From Vulcaniibacterium tengchongense (GTDB lineage Bacteria > Pseudomonadota > Gammaproteobacteria > Xanthomonadales > Xanthomonadaceae): a stretch of DNA of 64,000 nt. This document shows positions 8,302-16,933 of the stretch, one piece after another; the first letter of the stretch is position 1; every line of letters starts with the position of its first letter. The notes under the pieces were generated by a model, which saw only the letters and a list, made by a program, of their open reading frames with translations, ran no database searches and was not told the DNA's origin. Location of the stretch: positions 248,001 to 312,000 of the forward strand of contig NZ_RKQN01000002.1 of NCBI RefSeq assembly GCF_003814555.1, read 5' to 3'. Both the position numbers and the translations under genes were made by a program.

Positions 8302-8722
8302 AAGGTCGCGCTGGTCACCGGCGCGAGTTCCGGGAGGACGGGCGACCGCAGTGTGGTTCGCGCGCGAGGGCGCGCGCGTGGTGCTGGCCGCGCGGCGCCA
8401 GGGCGAACTCGACGCGGTGGCCGGGCAGATCGCCGCGCTCGGCGGCGAGGCCTGCGCGTTCGCGGGCGAGCTGCGCGATGAGGCCCAAGCGCAGGCGCTG
8501 GTCGCGCGCGCGAGCGCTCCGGCGGACTCGACGTCGCCTCGGGTGAGGGGCGTCGATCGCCTCGCGCCAACCGTCCCGCGCGACCCGCGGGGTCGGCCCG
8601 AGCCGGCCGTTCGCGTCGAGGACGCGGACGGCATCGCCCGCGTGGCGCTGTTCCTGGCGTCGAACGCGGCCTCGTTCGTCACCGGCAGCGCGCTGGCGGC
8701 GCAAGGCGGGGTGCCGGTCTAC
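8302..8722 (+). pseudogene. short-chain dehydrogenase/reductase (SDR) pseudogene
   Basis: The Rossmann start KVALVTGASSG is read in one frame from 8302. After a 2-base loss the sequence continues in the next frame as WFAREGARVVLAARRQ, the normal beta2 region. Restoring TC after GGGA at about 8329-8332 gives GASSGIGRATAVWF, an exact SDR continuation. After about residue 70 the central catalytic part (Asn, Ser, YxxxK) is missing. The frame then resumes with the SDR C-terminal signature IARVALFLASNAASFVTGSA. No ATG is at the expected place. The gene is broken by at least a frameshift and an internal deletion of roughly 130-150 codons. Confidence 0.85.
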
Positions 8723-8842
8723 CGCGGCTGGCCGGCGTGGGGCGTCGCGGCCGGGCGGATGCGGCTCGCCGCGCAGCCGACGCGGGGCCCTCGCCTCGGC
8801 GCGGCGATTGCGGCGGACTTCGCCCGCGCAGGCGCCGCGCGC

Positions 8843-9121
8843 TCAGAACGTCCGCTGCATGTCCCGGCGCGCGGCGCGCAGCGCCGCCTCTTCGCTCTCC
8901 TTCTGCGACTGCGCTTCGGTCTTGCAGACGCGTTCGATGCGGTTGCTGCCGATCTTCTTCACGCGCTGGCACACCAACCGCTCTTCCTGCGCCCGGGCCG
9001 TCGCTTCGCTGCGATCGCCGGCGGCGGCGGCCGCTTCCCCGGCCCCCGCTTGCTGCGCCAAGGCCGATACACTGGCCAGCAACGAGATCGACAACAACAG
9101 CTTTCCAGCGGTCGTACGCAT
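8843..9121 (-). CDS. small secreted hypothetical protein
   Basis: A 92-residue protein with ATG at 9119-9121 and an AAGGA site 7 bases upstream. Residues 1-22 are a signal peptide ending SALAQ. The mature part is Ala/Glu-rich with two cysteines (LVCQRVKKIGSNRIERVCKT) that could form a disulfide in the periplasm, and a charged helical C-terminus. Similar small proteins with a C-x-V..K.G.R...C core are common hypotheticals in Xanthomonadaceae. No function known. Confidence 0.75.
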   Translation of the reverse strand: MRTTAGKLLLSISLLASVSALAQQAGAGEAAAAAGDRSEATARAQEERLVCQRVKKIGSNRIERVCKTEAQSQKESEEAALRAARRDMQRTF

Positions 9122-9414
9122 CGGCTTGTTCCTTGTGATGGGGCGCGTCCCCGGACGCGTCCGCCGAGTCTAGGGCACTGGGCAGGCAAAGGCGGGCACG
9201 TCCGGCCCGGCGCATCGGGCGGAAGCCGCTGCCCGTCCCGCCGCCTGTTCCAAATGCGGGATTCTGAATCCAAGCAACCCGCTCTTTGTTCCACCCCTGC
9301 GATGCCCATCTTGGTCTCGCGCGACGGCTGTCCAGGCATCCCGCCGGGGCCCGTCGCATCGAATGCCGCCGCTCCCTCCCCCTTCCGCGGCGCGCATCGC
9401 AGGGAGTTTCCGAA

Positions 9415-9948
9415 ATGAGCAAGAACAAGATGCTGTCGCGTACTCTGCTGGCGGTCCTGATCGGTGCCGCCGCCTTCGGCGCGCAGGCCGCCGACCGCGG
9501 GTTCTATGCGGGCGCCGGCGTGGGCCAGTCCTACGTCGACGAAGGCGCCTACGACGACGAGGACACCGCGTTCTCCGCCTTCGCGGGCTACCAGTTCAAC
9601 CGCTACTTCGGGCTCGAGGCCGGTTACGCCGACTTCGGCAAGCTCGAGCCGCGCGGCCTCGGCACCGACCTGGAAGCCAATTCGGTCTACCTGACCGCCG
9701 TCGGCACCGTGCCGTTCACCGAGAAGTTCTCCGGCTACGCCAAGGCCGGCTGGCAGCGCTGGGACCTGGACCGCGCGATCCCGTCGGCGGTCGGCAACGG
9801 CGACGACAGCGGCTCCGACCCGACCTACGGCATCGGCCTGCAGTACCGCTTCACCGACAAGGTGGCGCTGCGCGGCGAGTACAGCCGCTTCGAGGTCGAG
9901 GACGCCGACCTCGACCTGGCCCAGGTGCAGGTGCGCTTCGACTTCTGA
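9415..9948 (+). CDS. outer-membrane beta-barrel protein (OmpA-like porin fold)
   Basis: A 177-residue protein that starts at ATG 9415 with AGGGAG 9 bases upstream. The signal peptide is residues 1-25 (ending AQAAD). The mature part shows alternating amphipathic strands typical of an eight-stranded barrel: FYAGAGVGQSYV, FSAFAGYQFNRYFGLEAGYA, SGYAKAGWQRW and YGIGLQYRFTDKVALRGEYSRF. It ends in Phe (VQVRFDF), the usual outer-membrane assembly signal. It belongs to the OmpA-like/OmpW-like transmembrane domain group without a peptidoglycan-binding domain. A strong terminator follows. Confidence 0.88.
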   Translation: MSKNKMLSRTLLAVLIGAAAFGAQAADRGFYAGAGVGQSYVDEGAYDDEDTAFSAFAGYQFNRYFGLEAGYADFGKLEPRGLGTDLEANSVYLTAVGTVPFTEKFSGYAKAGWQRWDLDRAIPSAVGNGDDSGSDPTYGIGLQYRFTDKVALRGEYSRFEVEDADLDLAQVQVRFDF

Positions 9949-9968
9949 ACCCGCCCGCCAGGGACTGG

Positions 9969-9999
9969 AAACCGCCGGCGCGAGCCGGCGGTTTTTTTT
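9969..9999 (+). terminator. rho-independent terminator after the outer-membrane protein gene
   Basis: A perfect stem AAACCGCCGGC / GCCGGCGGTTT with a GCGA (GNRA-type) tetraloop, ending in eight T residues (9992-9999). It lies 21 bp past the stop codon of the barrel gene and is the clearest terminator in the window. Confidence 0.92.
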
Positions 10000-10216
10000 G
10001 CCACCGCGGGGCGCCGGACCGGCATGGCGTCGCGCCGGCGGGCCGAGCGCCGGCAAGCCGCCGCTGGCCGACGCATCCGGGCACCGCGACAGCAGGCCCG
10101 TCGCGCATGCGCGCGCGGGCGCCGCGGCCTCCCGCCGTGCGGACGCCCGCCGTATCCGCGACGAACCCGGGCGGCGGCCGCCACGAGGCGCGGCGGCCCG
10201 GATCATGCGGGCCGCG

Positions 10217-10999
10217 TCAGCCGGCCGGGGCCGGCAGCGGCGCGGCCGGCAACGCCATCAACTGCCGCTGCAGGTCGTACAGGAGGTCGTGGTCGCCCGG
10301 CAGCCACTGCTCGCTTTCGTCGCCGCGGTAGTGGCGGTGGAACGCGCGCAGCGCCGCCGCCGGGTCGGCCAGGTCGTAGCCGATCAGGCGCAGCGCCGCC
10401 CATGGATCGAAGCCGGGCGGCGCCGGTGCCAGCGGCGAGCGCGGCCACAGGCCGAACCCGGCCTCGGCCAGCCTCTGCCAGGGGAACAGCGCGCTCGGAT
10501 CGCGCTTGCGCGTCGGCGCGATGTCGCCGTGGCCGACGACCAGGTGGCGCGGGATGTCCAGGCGCGCGGTGAGGTCCTCGAGCAGCCGCAGCAGGCTGTC
10601 GATCTGCGCCTGCGAAAACGGCTCGTTGCCGTCGTTGTCGAGCTCGATGCCGATCGACACCGAGTTGAGGTCGCTCAGCCCGCCCCAGCGCGAGGCGCCG
10701 GCGTGCCAGGCGCGCGCGTCGTCGGCGACCAGCTGGTAGAGGCGGCCGTCGTCGCCGATCAGGTAATGCGCGCTCACCGGCCCGCCGGAGTTGCGGGTCT
10801 GCAGCGTCAGCAGCGCCGCCGCGGCGCTCTCCATCTCGGTGTGGTGGATCACGATCATCGCCGCCTTGCGCGCGTTGTGGTTCGGCGAGGGCCGCCAGTC
10901 GGCGAGCGGGTTGCGCTGCGCCGGCGGCACGCTGGCGCAGGCGGCCAGCAGCAGCAACGGCAGCGCGGCGAGCGTGCGGCGCGCGATCGTCCCCTTCAT
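10217..10999 (-). CDS. amiD: N-acetylmuramoyl-L-alanine amidase, AmiD-type lipoprotein
   Basis: A 260-residue lipoprotein. The start is ATG 10997-10999, preceded by GGAGGAGG. The lipobox LLAAC places Cys near residue 18, with Ala next, which suits outer-membrane sorting. The amidase_2 (zinc amidase) domain shows VIHHTEM, WHAGASRW, SIGIELDNDG and GHGDIAPTRKRDPSALFPW, with zinc ligands His, His and Asp. The C-terminal 70 residues (LRLIGYDL...AFHRHYR) match the peptidoglycan-binding helical domain of E. coli AmiD. It should cleave the MurNAc-L-Ala bond of murein or anhydro-muropeptides at the inner face of the outer membrane. An in-frame extension upstream to 11167 has no lipoprotein signal and was rejected. 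Confidence 0.92.
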   Translation of the reverse strand: MKGTIARRTLAALPLLLLAACASVPPAQRNPLADWRPSPNHNARKAAMIVIHHTEMESAAAALLTLQTRNSGGPVSAHYLIGDDGRLYQLVADDARAWHAGASRWGGLSDLNSVSIGIELDNDGNEPFSQAQIDSLLRLLEDLTARLDIPRHLVVGHGDIAPTRKRDPSALFPWQRLAEAGFGLWPRSPLAPAPPGFDPWAALRLIGYDLADPAAALRAFHRHYRGDESEQWLPGDHDLLYDLQRQLMALPAAPLPAPAG

Positions 11000-11178
11000 C
11001 CGTTCCTCCTCCTCGGCCGGGCCGGGGCCATTCTGCGGGTTCGCCGCGGCGCTGGCGAGGCCGCCGTCCCGGTTCGCCCGGATGACGCGGCGCGGCGCCG
11101 CCGCGCTCCGACCATCGTCCACCTGCGCCAGGCCCGGCGCTTGGCGACAATGCCCCGTCTGGTTCACCGGAGTACGCC

Positions 11179-12606
11179 ATGTCCGCCGATCCGTCCGCGA
11201 GCCCGCAAGGCTGGATGACCCGCGCCGCGCTGCGCAGCGCGGCCTGGGCCGAACGCTGGTTTCCCGATGCCTACGTGTTCGCCGCGCTGGCGGTGATCGT
11301 GGTGGCGGCCGCGGCGCTGGCGTTCGGGGCGAGCCCGCGCGCCACGGTCGCCGCCTTCGGCGAGGGCTACTGGAGCCTGATCCCGTTCACCATGCAGATG
11401 GCATTCGTGGTGATCGGCGGCTATGTGGTCGCGACCGCGCCGGCGGTGGCGCGTGGCATCGACCTGCTGGCGCGGGCGCCGCGCAGCGGCCGCGGCGCGG
11501 TCTGCTACGTCGGCCTGCTGAGCATGCTGACCTCGCTGCTGAGCTGGGGCTTCTCGCTGGTGTTCGGCGGCCTGCTGGTGCGGGCGCTGGCCAAGCGCGA
11601 GGAACTGGGCATGGACTACCGCGCGGCCGGCGCGGCGGCCTACCTCGGCCTCGGCGCCGTCTGGGCGATGGGCCTGAGCTCCTCGGCCGCGCAGCTGCAG
11701 GCCAATCCGGCGAGCATGCCGCCGGGGCTGCTGCAGATCACCGGCGTGTTGCCGTTCACCCAGACGATCCTGCTGTGGCAGTCGCTGTTGCTGACCGCGA
11801 TCCTGATCCTCGCCTCGCTGGCGGTGTGCTGGTTCACCACGCCGCGCGGGGCCGCGGCGCGCACCGCGCGCGAGTTCGGCGTCGCCGGGGCGCCCGCGCC
11901 GCCCGCGGTGCGGCGGCCGGCACGCCCGGGCGACTGGCTCGAGTACAGCCCGCTGCTGACCGTGCTGCTGTCGCTGCTCGGCTTCGGCTGGCTGGCGCAC
12001 GAGTTCGCCAGCAAGCCGGCGGTGGGCGCGATCGCCAACCTCAACACCTACAACTTCCTGTTCCTGGCGCTCGGCCTGTTGCTGCACTGGCGCCCGCGCA
12101 GCTTCCTGGACGCGGTCGCGCGCGCGGTGCCGAGCACCGCCGGCGTGCTGATCCAGTTCCCGCTCTACGGCGGCATCGCCTACCTGCTGACCCACGCCGC
12201 CGGCGCCGACGGCGCCACGCTCGCGCACCGGCTGTCCAGCGTGTTCGTGCGCATCGCCTCGCAGGACAGCTTCGCCGTGGTGATGGGCGCGTACTCGGCG
12301 GTGCTCGGCTTCTTCGTGCCGTCCGGCGGCGGCAAGTGGATCATCGAGGCGCCGTACGTGATGCAGGCCGCCAACGAGCTGCAGGTGCACCTGGGCTGGG
12401 CGGTGCAGGTCTACAACGCCGCCGAGGCGCTGCCGAACCTGATCAACCCGTTCTGGATGCTGCCGCTGCTGGGGGTGCTCGGGCTGAAGGCGCGCGACAT
12501 CGTCGGCTTCACCTTCATCCAGCTGCTGGTGCACATCCCGCTGGTGCTCGGGCTGCTGTGGCTGCTCGGGCTGACCCTCGAGTACGTGCCGCCGGTCATG
12601 CCGTGA
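11179..12606 (+). CDS. atoE: short-chain fatty acid transporter, AtoE family
   Basis: A 475-residue inner-membrane protein with about 12 hydrophobic segments starting near residue 30. Family traits: SLIPFTMQMAFVVIGGY near residue 65, LTSLLSWGFSLVFGG, and the FFVPSGGGKWIIEAP motif near residue 380, which is very characteristic of the AtoE/short-chain fatty acid permease family. It is expected to take up acetoacetate, butyrate or similar acids. No ato catabolic genes are adjacent, so the physiological substrate is open. It is divergent from amiD and monocistronic here. Confidence 0.9.
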   Translation: MSADPSASPQGWMTRAALRSAAWAERWFPDAYVFAALAVIVVAAAALAFGASPRATVAAFGEGYWSLIPFTMQMAFVVIGGYVVATAPAVARGIDLLARAPRSGRGAVCYVGLLSMLTSLLSWGFSLVFGGLLVRALAKREELGMDYRAAGAAAYLGLGAVWAMGLSSSAAQLQANPASMPPGLLQITGVLPFTQTILLWQSLLLTAILILASLAVCWFTTPRGAAARTAREFGVAGAPAPPAVRRPARPGDWLEYSPLLTVLLSLLGFGWLAHEFASKPAVGAIANLNTYNFLFLALGLLLHWRPRSFLDAVARAVPSTAGVLIQFPLYGGIAYLLTHAAGADGATLAHRLSSVFVRIASQDSFAVVMGAYSAVLGFFVPSGGGKWIIEAPYVMQAANELQVHLGWAVQVYNAAEALPNLINPFWMLPLLGVLGLKARDIVGFTFIQLLVHIPLVLGLLWLLGLTLEYVPPVMP

Positions 12607-12713
12607 AGCCCGGGGCGGGGAAGGGGAGACCGGAGACCAAAAGGCCGCAATCCCGATCGCAGGACGCGGGAGTCGTGCCGGTTCGCCCGGGGGTCCGCGT
12701 CCCCCCTCGCCCG

Positions 12714-13235
12714 TTACGGGCTTGTCGCCTTCAACCCCAGGTAGTCGCCCTTGCCCAGCGGCACGCCGTTCGCGCGCAGGATCGCGTAGGCGGTGGCCAC
12801 GTGGAAGAAGAAGTTCGGCAGCAGCTGCTGCGCCAGGTAGTCGCGGCCGCTCCAGCGCAGCTCGCCCCAGCTGCGCGTGGGCATCACGATCTCGCGCGCT
12901 TCGGCGCCCTCGAAGCGCTGCGGGGTCAGGTCCTCGATGTAGCCGATCGTGCGTTCGAGGCGCGCGTAGAGCTCGGCGAAGGTGGTCTCGTCGTCGGCCA
13001 TCCGCGGCGGCTCGACCGCGGCCAGGCGCGCGCAGCCGTTCTTGGCGTTGTCGGTAGCGATCTGCACCTGCCGCAGCAGCGGCAGCATGTCGTCGATCAG
13101 CCGCGCCTGCAGCAGCTCCTCGGCGGCGCGGCCGTTCTGGCGGGCGTGGGCCTCGCCCTTGCGCAGCACCTCGCCGAGGTTGCGCAGCGCGCGGGCGAAG
13201 ACGGGGACGGTGGCGTCGTGCAGGGTCAAGGGCAT
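12714..13235 (-). CDS. DUF1993 family protein
   Basis: A 173-residue soluble helical protein. The family pattern is seen as RALRNLGEVLRKGEAHA, LIDDMLPLLRQVQ, TFAELYARLERTIGYI and LPNFFFHVATAYAILRANGVPLGKGDYLG. The length matches the family. DUF1993 proteins are distantly DinB-like four-helix proteins of unknown role, common in Proteobacteria and fungi. It converges with atoE. Confidence 0.88.
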   Translation of the reverse strand: MPLTLHDATVPVFARALRNLGEVLRKGEAHARQNGRAAEELLQARLIDDMLPLLRQVQIATDNAKNGCARLAAVEPPRMADDETTFAELYARLERTIGYIEDLTPQRFEGAEAREIVMPTRSWGELRWSGRDYLAQQLLPNFFFHVATAYAILRANGVPLGKGDYLGLKATSP

Positions 13236-13359
13236 GGCGGGATCCGCTGGTGAGGTGCGGCACAGCCTAGCGGCGCGCGCGCCGCGCGAGTAGCCGCGCG
13301 CGCAGGGAAAAGGCGTCCCATCCGCGGGCCAATGCGGGCGGCGCGCGGCGTGCCGGGGC

Positions 13360-13785
13360 TCAGTCCGCCAGCGCGGCGATCGCCTCGACCTCGAACAGCA
13401 TGCCGTCCAGCGCCAGCCGCGGCACCGGGATCAGCGTGCAGGCGGGCTTGTGGTGCGGCCCGAACGCCGCCTCCAGCTCGGCGCCGAACACGTGCAGGCG
13501 CTCCTCGCTGTGGTCGACGATCAGCACGGTGAGCTTGGCGACGTCGTCGGTGCTCGCCCCGGCCGAGGCGAGCGCGGTCTTCAGGTTGGCCAGGCCCTGC
13601 CGTACCTGGCTGCGGAAATCCGCGGCCAAGCGGCCGTCGGCGGTCTCGCCGCCTTGGCCGGCGACCAGCAGCCAGCGCTTGGCGCCGGAGACGATGGCGA
13701 GATGGGAATAGCCGTTCGGCGCGGGATCGTACAGGCCGGCCGGGTTGGAGAGCGTCACTATGGATTTGCGCGGGGGAGCGTTCAT
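13360..13785 (-). CDS. RidA/YjgF family protein
   Basis: A 141-residue protein that starts at ATG 13783-13785. The RidA fold is recognised from NPAGLYDP.PNGYSH at the N-terminus, the VAGQGGET strand, QVRQGLANLKTALASAGAS and the C-terminal strands CTLIPVPRLALDGMLFEVEAIA. It has the Arg-free TLIPVPRLA variant of the usual R-x-x-V-x-V-x-x-L-P segment, so imine-deaminase activity is uncertain. It may handle reactive enamines or be a divergent paralogue. Confidence 0.85.
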   Translation of the reverse strand: MNAPPRKSIVTLSNPAGLYDPAPNGYSHLAIVSGAKRWLLVAGQGGETADGRLAADFRSQVRQGLANLKTALASAGASTDDVAKLTVLIVDHSEERLHVFGAELEAAFGPHHKPACTLIPVPRLALDGMLFEVEAIAALAD

Positions 13786-13939
13786 GAGATGCCCTGTTCG
13801 TCGGGGACGGAACGCGGCGCGATGCCGCCGCATCAGTGTCGACGCGCAAGGACGCGCCGGGCGGCGCACGCGTGACACGCTGCATTGCGCGCGCGGCGTT
13901 GCCAGCGCGGCGGCGGGCGTGGCCGGCGCGGGCCCGGGG

Positions 13940-14305
13940 TCAGCGCGGTTCGCCCGGAGCGCTTGCGCCGCCTGCGGTCGCCGGGTCGAGCGCCGCCAGC
14001 GCGCGTGCGATCTCGCCGGCGCCCTGCGGCCGCACCAGCCGCATCCGCTCCTCGCCGTCGCGCAACAGCACCAGGGTCGGCCACAGCTTGACCCGGAACG
14101 AGCGCCCCAGCGGGCGCCCGCGTCCATCCTCGATTTTCAGATGGCGCAGGTCCGGATGCGCGCGCAGCGCCGTCTCGATCGCGGGCTGCGCGCCGAGGCA
14201 ATGGCCGCACCAGGGCGCGCCGAACTCGAGCAGGGTCGCGCCGGGCAGCGCGTCCACCTCGGCGCGCGTGGGTTCGACATCGGCGTAGCGGGGTTGGTAG
14301 CTCAT
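13940..14305 (-). CDS. thioredoxin family protein
   Basis: A 121-residue cytoplasmic protein (no signal peptide) with a thioredoxin fold and the active site WCGHC near residues 33-37. It has the cis-Pro in LWPTLVLLRDGEE and the C-terminal helix GEIARALAAL. It starts at ATG 14303-14305. The redox motif is CGHC, as in disulfide isomerases, rather than CGPC, so its redox potential may be higher than that of a housekeeping thioredoxin. The partner is unknown. Confidence 0.88.
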   Translation of the reverse strand: MSYQPRYADVEPTRAEVDALPGATLLEFGAPWCGHCLGAQPAIETALRAHPDLRHLKIEDGRGRPLGRSFRVKLWPTLVLLRDGEERMRLVRPQGAGEIARALAALDPATAGGASAPGEPR

Positions 14306-14403
14306 CGGTGCGGCCCGTCGGTTCACGAGGCTTGCGCTGCAGGCGTGCGGCTCGCACCGGCCATGGAACCGCAGGCGGTCCGCAGGCGGCGTGAACGCCC
14401 GGC

Positions 14404-15645
14404 CTAATGCCCGCCGGGCGCGGGGGCGCCGCGCGCCGCGGTGCGCAGCACCCGGGGACCGAGAGCGCCCACCGCCGCCACGGCGACGAGGAACAGCAGC
14501 CCCGAGGCGACGAAGACCGCATGCAGCGCGACCCGGTCCACCACGATGCCGCCGGCGAACGCGCCCAGCGCGATCGAGAAGTTGAACACCGCCGCCCACA
14601 GCGAGGTCGCCGCCTCGGCGGCCTGCGGCGCGGCCCGCAGCATCCAGGTCTGCAGGCTGACCGACACGCCACCGTATGCCAGGCCCCAGAACAGCAGCAC
14701 GCCGACGCCGCCGGGCGGCGTGTGCGCGAACGCACGGAACGCGAGCACCGCGGCGGCCTGCGCCAGGCCGATCGCCAGCAAGGTGCGGATCACGTCGCGG
14801 CCCGCGGCCATGCCGCCGGCGAAGTTGCCGATCAGGCCGGCGACGCCGTAGCCCAGCAGCGCCGGGCCGACCAGCGCGGGCGCCAGCCCCGCCAGGTCCT
14901 GCAGCGCGGGACTGACGAAGGTGTAGGCGCCGAAGTGCGCCACCACGATCAGGAAGGTCGCGAAGTTGCCGACCACGACCGCGCGGTTGCGCAGCTGCCC
15001 GGCGAGTTCCGCCAGGCCCACCGGCTTCGTCGCCGGCAGCCGCGGCAACAGCAGCAGCAAGGCCGCCAGCACCAACGCGCTCAGGGCGGCCAGGGCGGCG
15101 AACGCCGCGCGCCATCCGCCCAGCTCGCCCAGCAGCGTACCGGCGGGCACGCCCAGCACCGTCGCCGCGGCGACGCCGCCGAAGATCACCGACGTCGCCC
15201 GCGGCACCGCCGACGGCGGCACGAGGCGGATCGCCAGCCCGCCGGCGACGGCCCAGAACCCGCCGATGCTGATGCCCACCAGCACGCGCGACGCGAGCAG
15301 GACCGCGAAGCCAGGCGCCAGCGACGACACCACGTTCGCGACCGCCATCAGCGCCATCAGCAGCGCGAGCAGCTTGCGGCGATCCAGGCGCCCGGCGGCG
15401 AGCGGCACCAGCGGCGCCGCGAGCGCGGCGACGACGCCGGGCAGGCTGACCAGCAACCCGGCGCGGCCCTCGGTCACGCCAAAGGCGTCGCGCACCCGCG
15501 TCAACAGGCCGACCGGCATCATTTCCGCGCTGACGAGGGTGAACGTGCCCAGCGCGGCCGATGCCACCGCCCACCACGCCATCGCCGACGCCGGCCTTCG
15601 TTCCGGCGCTTGTGCCGATGCCGTACCGCAGATTTCCTGGTTCAT
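14404..15645 (-). CDS. MFS transporter (AraJ/YdhP-type drug or sugar efflux)
   Basis: A 413-residue protein with 12 predicted membrane segments. DHA1 features: FTLVSAEMMPVGLLTRV in TM1, RLDRRKLL in the TM2-3 loop, and SRVLVGISIGGFWAVAGGLA in TM4 followed by VPRATSVIFGG in TM5. The start is ATG 15643-15645; frames further upstream are non-coding. It is divergent from a LysR regulator with 156 bp between starts, the usual arrangement of an inducible exporter and its activator. The exported compound is not predictable. Confidence 0.87.
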   Translation of the reverse strand: MNQEICGTASAQAPERRPASAMAWWAVASAALGTFTLVSAEMMPVGLLTRVRDAFGVTEGRAGLLVSLPGVVAALAAPLVPLAAGRLDRRKLLALLMALMAVANVVSSLAPGFAVLLASRVLVGISIGGFWAVAGGLAIRLVPPSAVPRATSVIFGGVAAATVLGVPAGTLLGELGGWRAAFAALAALSALVLAALLLLLPRLPATKPVGLAELAGQLRNRAVVVGNFATFLIVVAHFGAYTFVSPALQDLAGLAPALVGPALLGYGVAGLIGNFAGGMAAGRDVIRTLLAIGLAQAAAVLAFRAFAHTPPGGVGVLLFWGLAYGGVSVSLQTWMLRAAPQAAEAATSLWAAVFNFSIALGAFAGGIVVDRVALHAVFVASGLLFLVAVAAVGALGPRVLRTAARGAPAPGGH

Positions 15646-15755
15646 CTGGCTGTTCCCGTTGGCGCGCGGACGATCGCGCGGCGGCCCGAGGCCGATCGGA
15701 CGCGCATGGTAGGCTGCGGCGCTCCGTCGGGGACCTGCCGCGACCGTATGAGGGT

Positions 15756-15771
15756 CATGCGTTCGCGCATG
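15756..15771. promoter_or_regulatory. CATGCG-TTCG-CGCATG hairpin in the MFS/LysR intergenic region
   Basis: A perfect 6-bp inverted repeat around a TTCG tetraloop, 30 bp upstream of the LysR start. As RNA it would be an unusually stable hairpin in the LysR leader; as DNA it could be half of an operator. Its role is unproven. Confidence 0.35.
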
Positions 15772-15801
15772 GGCGGCGACGAGGCAAGCGGAACGCGACG
15801 A

Positions 15802-16695
15802 ATGGATTGGGACGACCTGAGGATCTTTCTCGCCGTGGCCCGGCACGGCTCGCTGGGCGCCGCCGCGCGCGCGCTCGGCACCACGCAGCCGACGATCAGC
15901 CGGCGCCTGAGCGCGTTCGAACGCCGCGTCGGCGCCAAGCTGCTGGAGCGCAGCCGCACGGGACTGGCGCCGTCCGCGCTCGGCAGGGCGCTGCTGGAGA
16001 ATCTCGGGCGCATGGAGGAGAACGCGCTCGCCGTGGAGCGGCTGATCGCCGCCGGCGAGGCGGGCTTCGCCGGCAAGATCGCGATCACCAGCCTCGACTG
16101 GCTCGGCGACCACCTCGTCGCGCCGCTGGCGGCGCGCTTCGCCACGCTCAACCCTTGCGTCGACGTCGAACTGCTGAACGACGCGCGCGTGTACAACCTG
16201 TCCCGGCACGAGGCGCACGTCGCATTCCGCTTCGGCCCCTTCGAACAGGAAGACCTGGTCGTGCGCACGCTGGGCGAGGCCGGCTACGGCCTGTACGCCA
16301 CGGGCGACTACCTCGAGCGGCACGGCCCGCCCGATTTCGCCGCCGGCTGCCGCGGCCAGGCGATCGCGACGCTGTACGAGAACGCCGCCCACGTGCCCGC
16401 GCGCCGATGGCTGCAGGCGCTCGCGCCGAACGCGCGCGTCGTCCTGCACAGCAACGAAGTCCAGGCGCTCTTCGCGCCGGTGGAAGCGGGCGTGGCGATG
16501 GCGGCGCTGCCGCGGGTGGTCGCCGACCGCAATCCGCGGCTGCTGCGCGTGGCCGCGCCCCTGCCGGAACCGTCGCAGCCGATCCGGATCGGCTTCCATG
16601 CGGGCCTGCGCAAGGTGCCGCGCATCCGCGCGCTGATCGACTTCGCCGCGGCCGAGTTCGAGGCGCGCGCCGGGGAGCTCAAGCCGCCGCCGTGA
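15802..16695 (+). CDS. LysR family transcriptional regulator
   Basis: A 297-residue protein. N-terminal winged helix (res. 1-60): MDWDDLRIFLAVARHGS, then GAAARALGTTQPTISRRLSAFE as the recognition region. The C-terminal periplasmic-binding-type domain has GKIAITSLDWLGDHLVAPL and GVAMAALPRVVAD. The start is ATG 15802 because LTTRs of this group begin MDWDDLR. It is divergent from the MFS exporter and probably controls it and itself. Confidence 0.9.
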   Translation: MDWDDLRIFLAVARHGSLGAAARALGTTQPTISRRLSAFERRVGAKLLERSRTGLAPSALGRALLENLGRMEENALAVERLIAAGEAGFAGKIAITSLDWLGDHLVAPLAARFATLNPCVDVELLNDARVYNLSRHEAHVAFRFGPFEQEDLVVRTLGEAGYGLYATGDYLERHGPPDFAAGCRGQAIATLYENAAHVPARRWLQALAPNARVVLHSNEVQALFAPVEAGVAMAALPRVVADRNPRLLRVAAPLPEPSQPIRIGFHAGLRKVPRIRALIDFAAAEFEARAGELKPPP

Positions 16696-16886
16696 CCTCG
16701 CGCGCGCAGCGCCGCGCGACTCGTCCGCGGCCGCGCGACCGCGAAGCCGCTCGCCGCGGATTCGGCTGGTCGCGCGGACCGGCCGGCCGCATCCACCTCG
16801 AGCCGCGTCGCGAAGTGCGGCGCGCGCGAGGAATGCAGCATTTCTGAAAGAAGCGTGAAACCAACGGCCCGCTAGCATCGCCGACC

Positions 16887-16914
16887 GCCACCGCAACGGT
16901 GGCCTTTCTTTTTT
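16887..16914 (+). terminator. terminator-like hairpin just upstream of the TonB receptor gene
   Basis: Stem GCCACCG / CGGTGGC with a CAA loop (16887-16903), followed by CTTTCTTTTTT. It lies only 20 bp before the receptor's ATG and nearly 200 bp after the LysR stop, so it may be either the end of the LysR transcript or an attenuator in the receptor leader. A weak -10-like TAGCAT (16873-16878) precedes it. Confidence 0.55.
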
Positions 16915-16933
16915 CCAGGCTGGCAGGATTGTG

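Noticed and set aside
10217-11167. Longer N-terminus for the AmiD-like amidase
   Set aside because: The first 56 residues have no signal or family character, while the ATG at 10999 has GGAGGAGG and a perfect lipobox.
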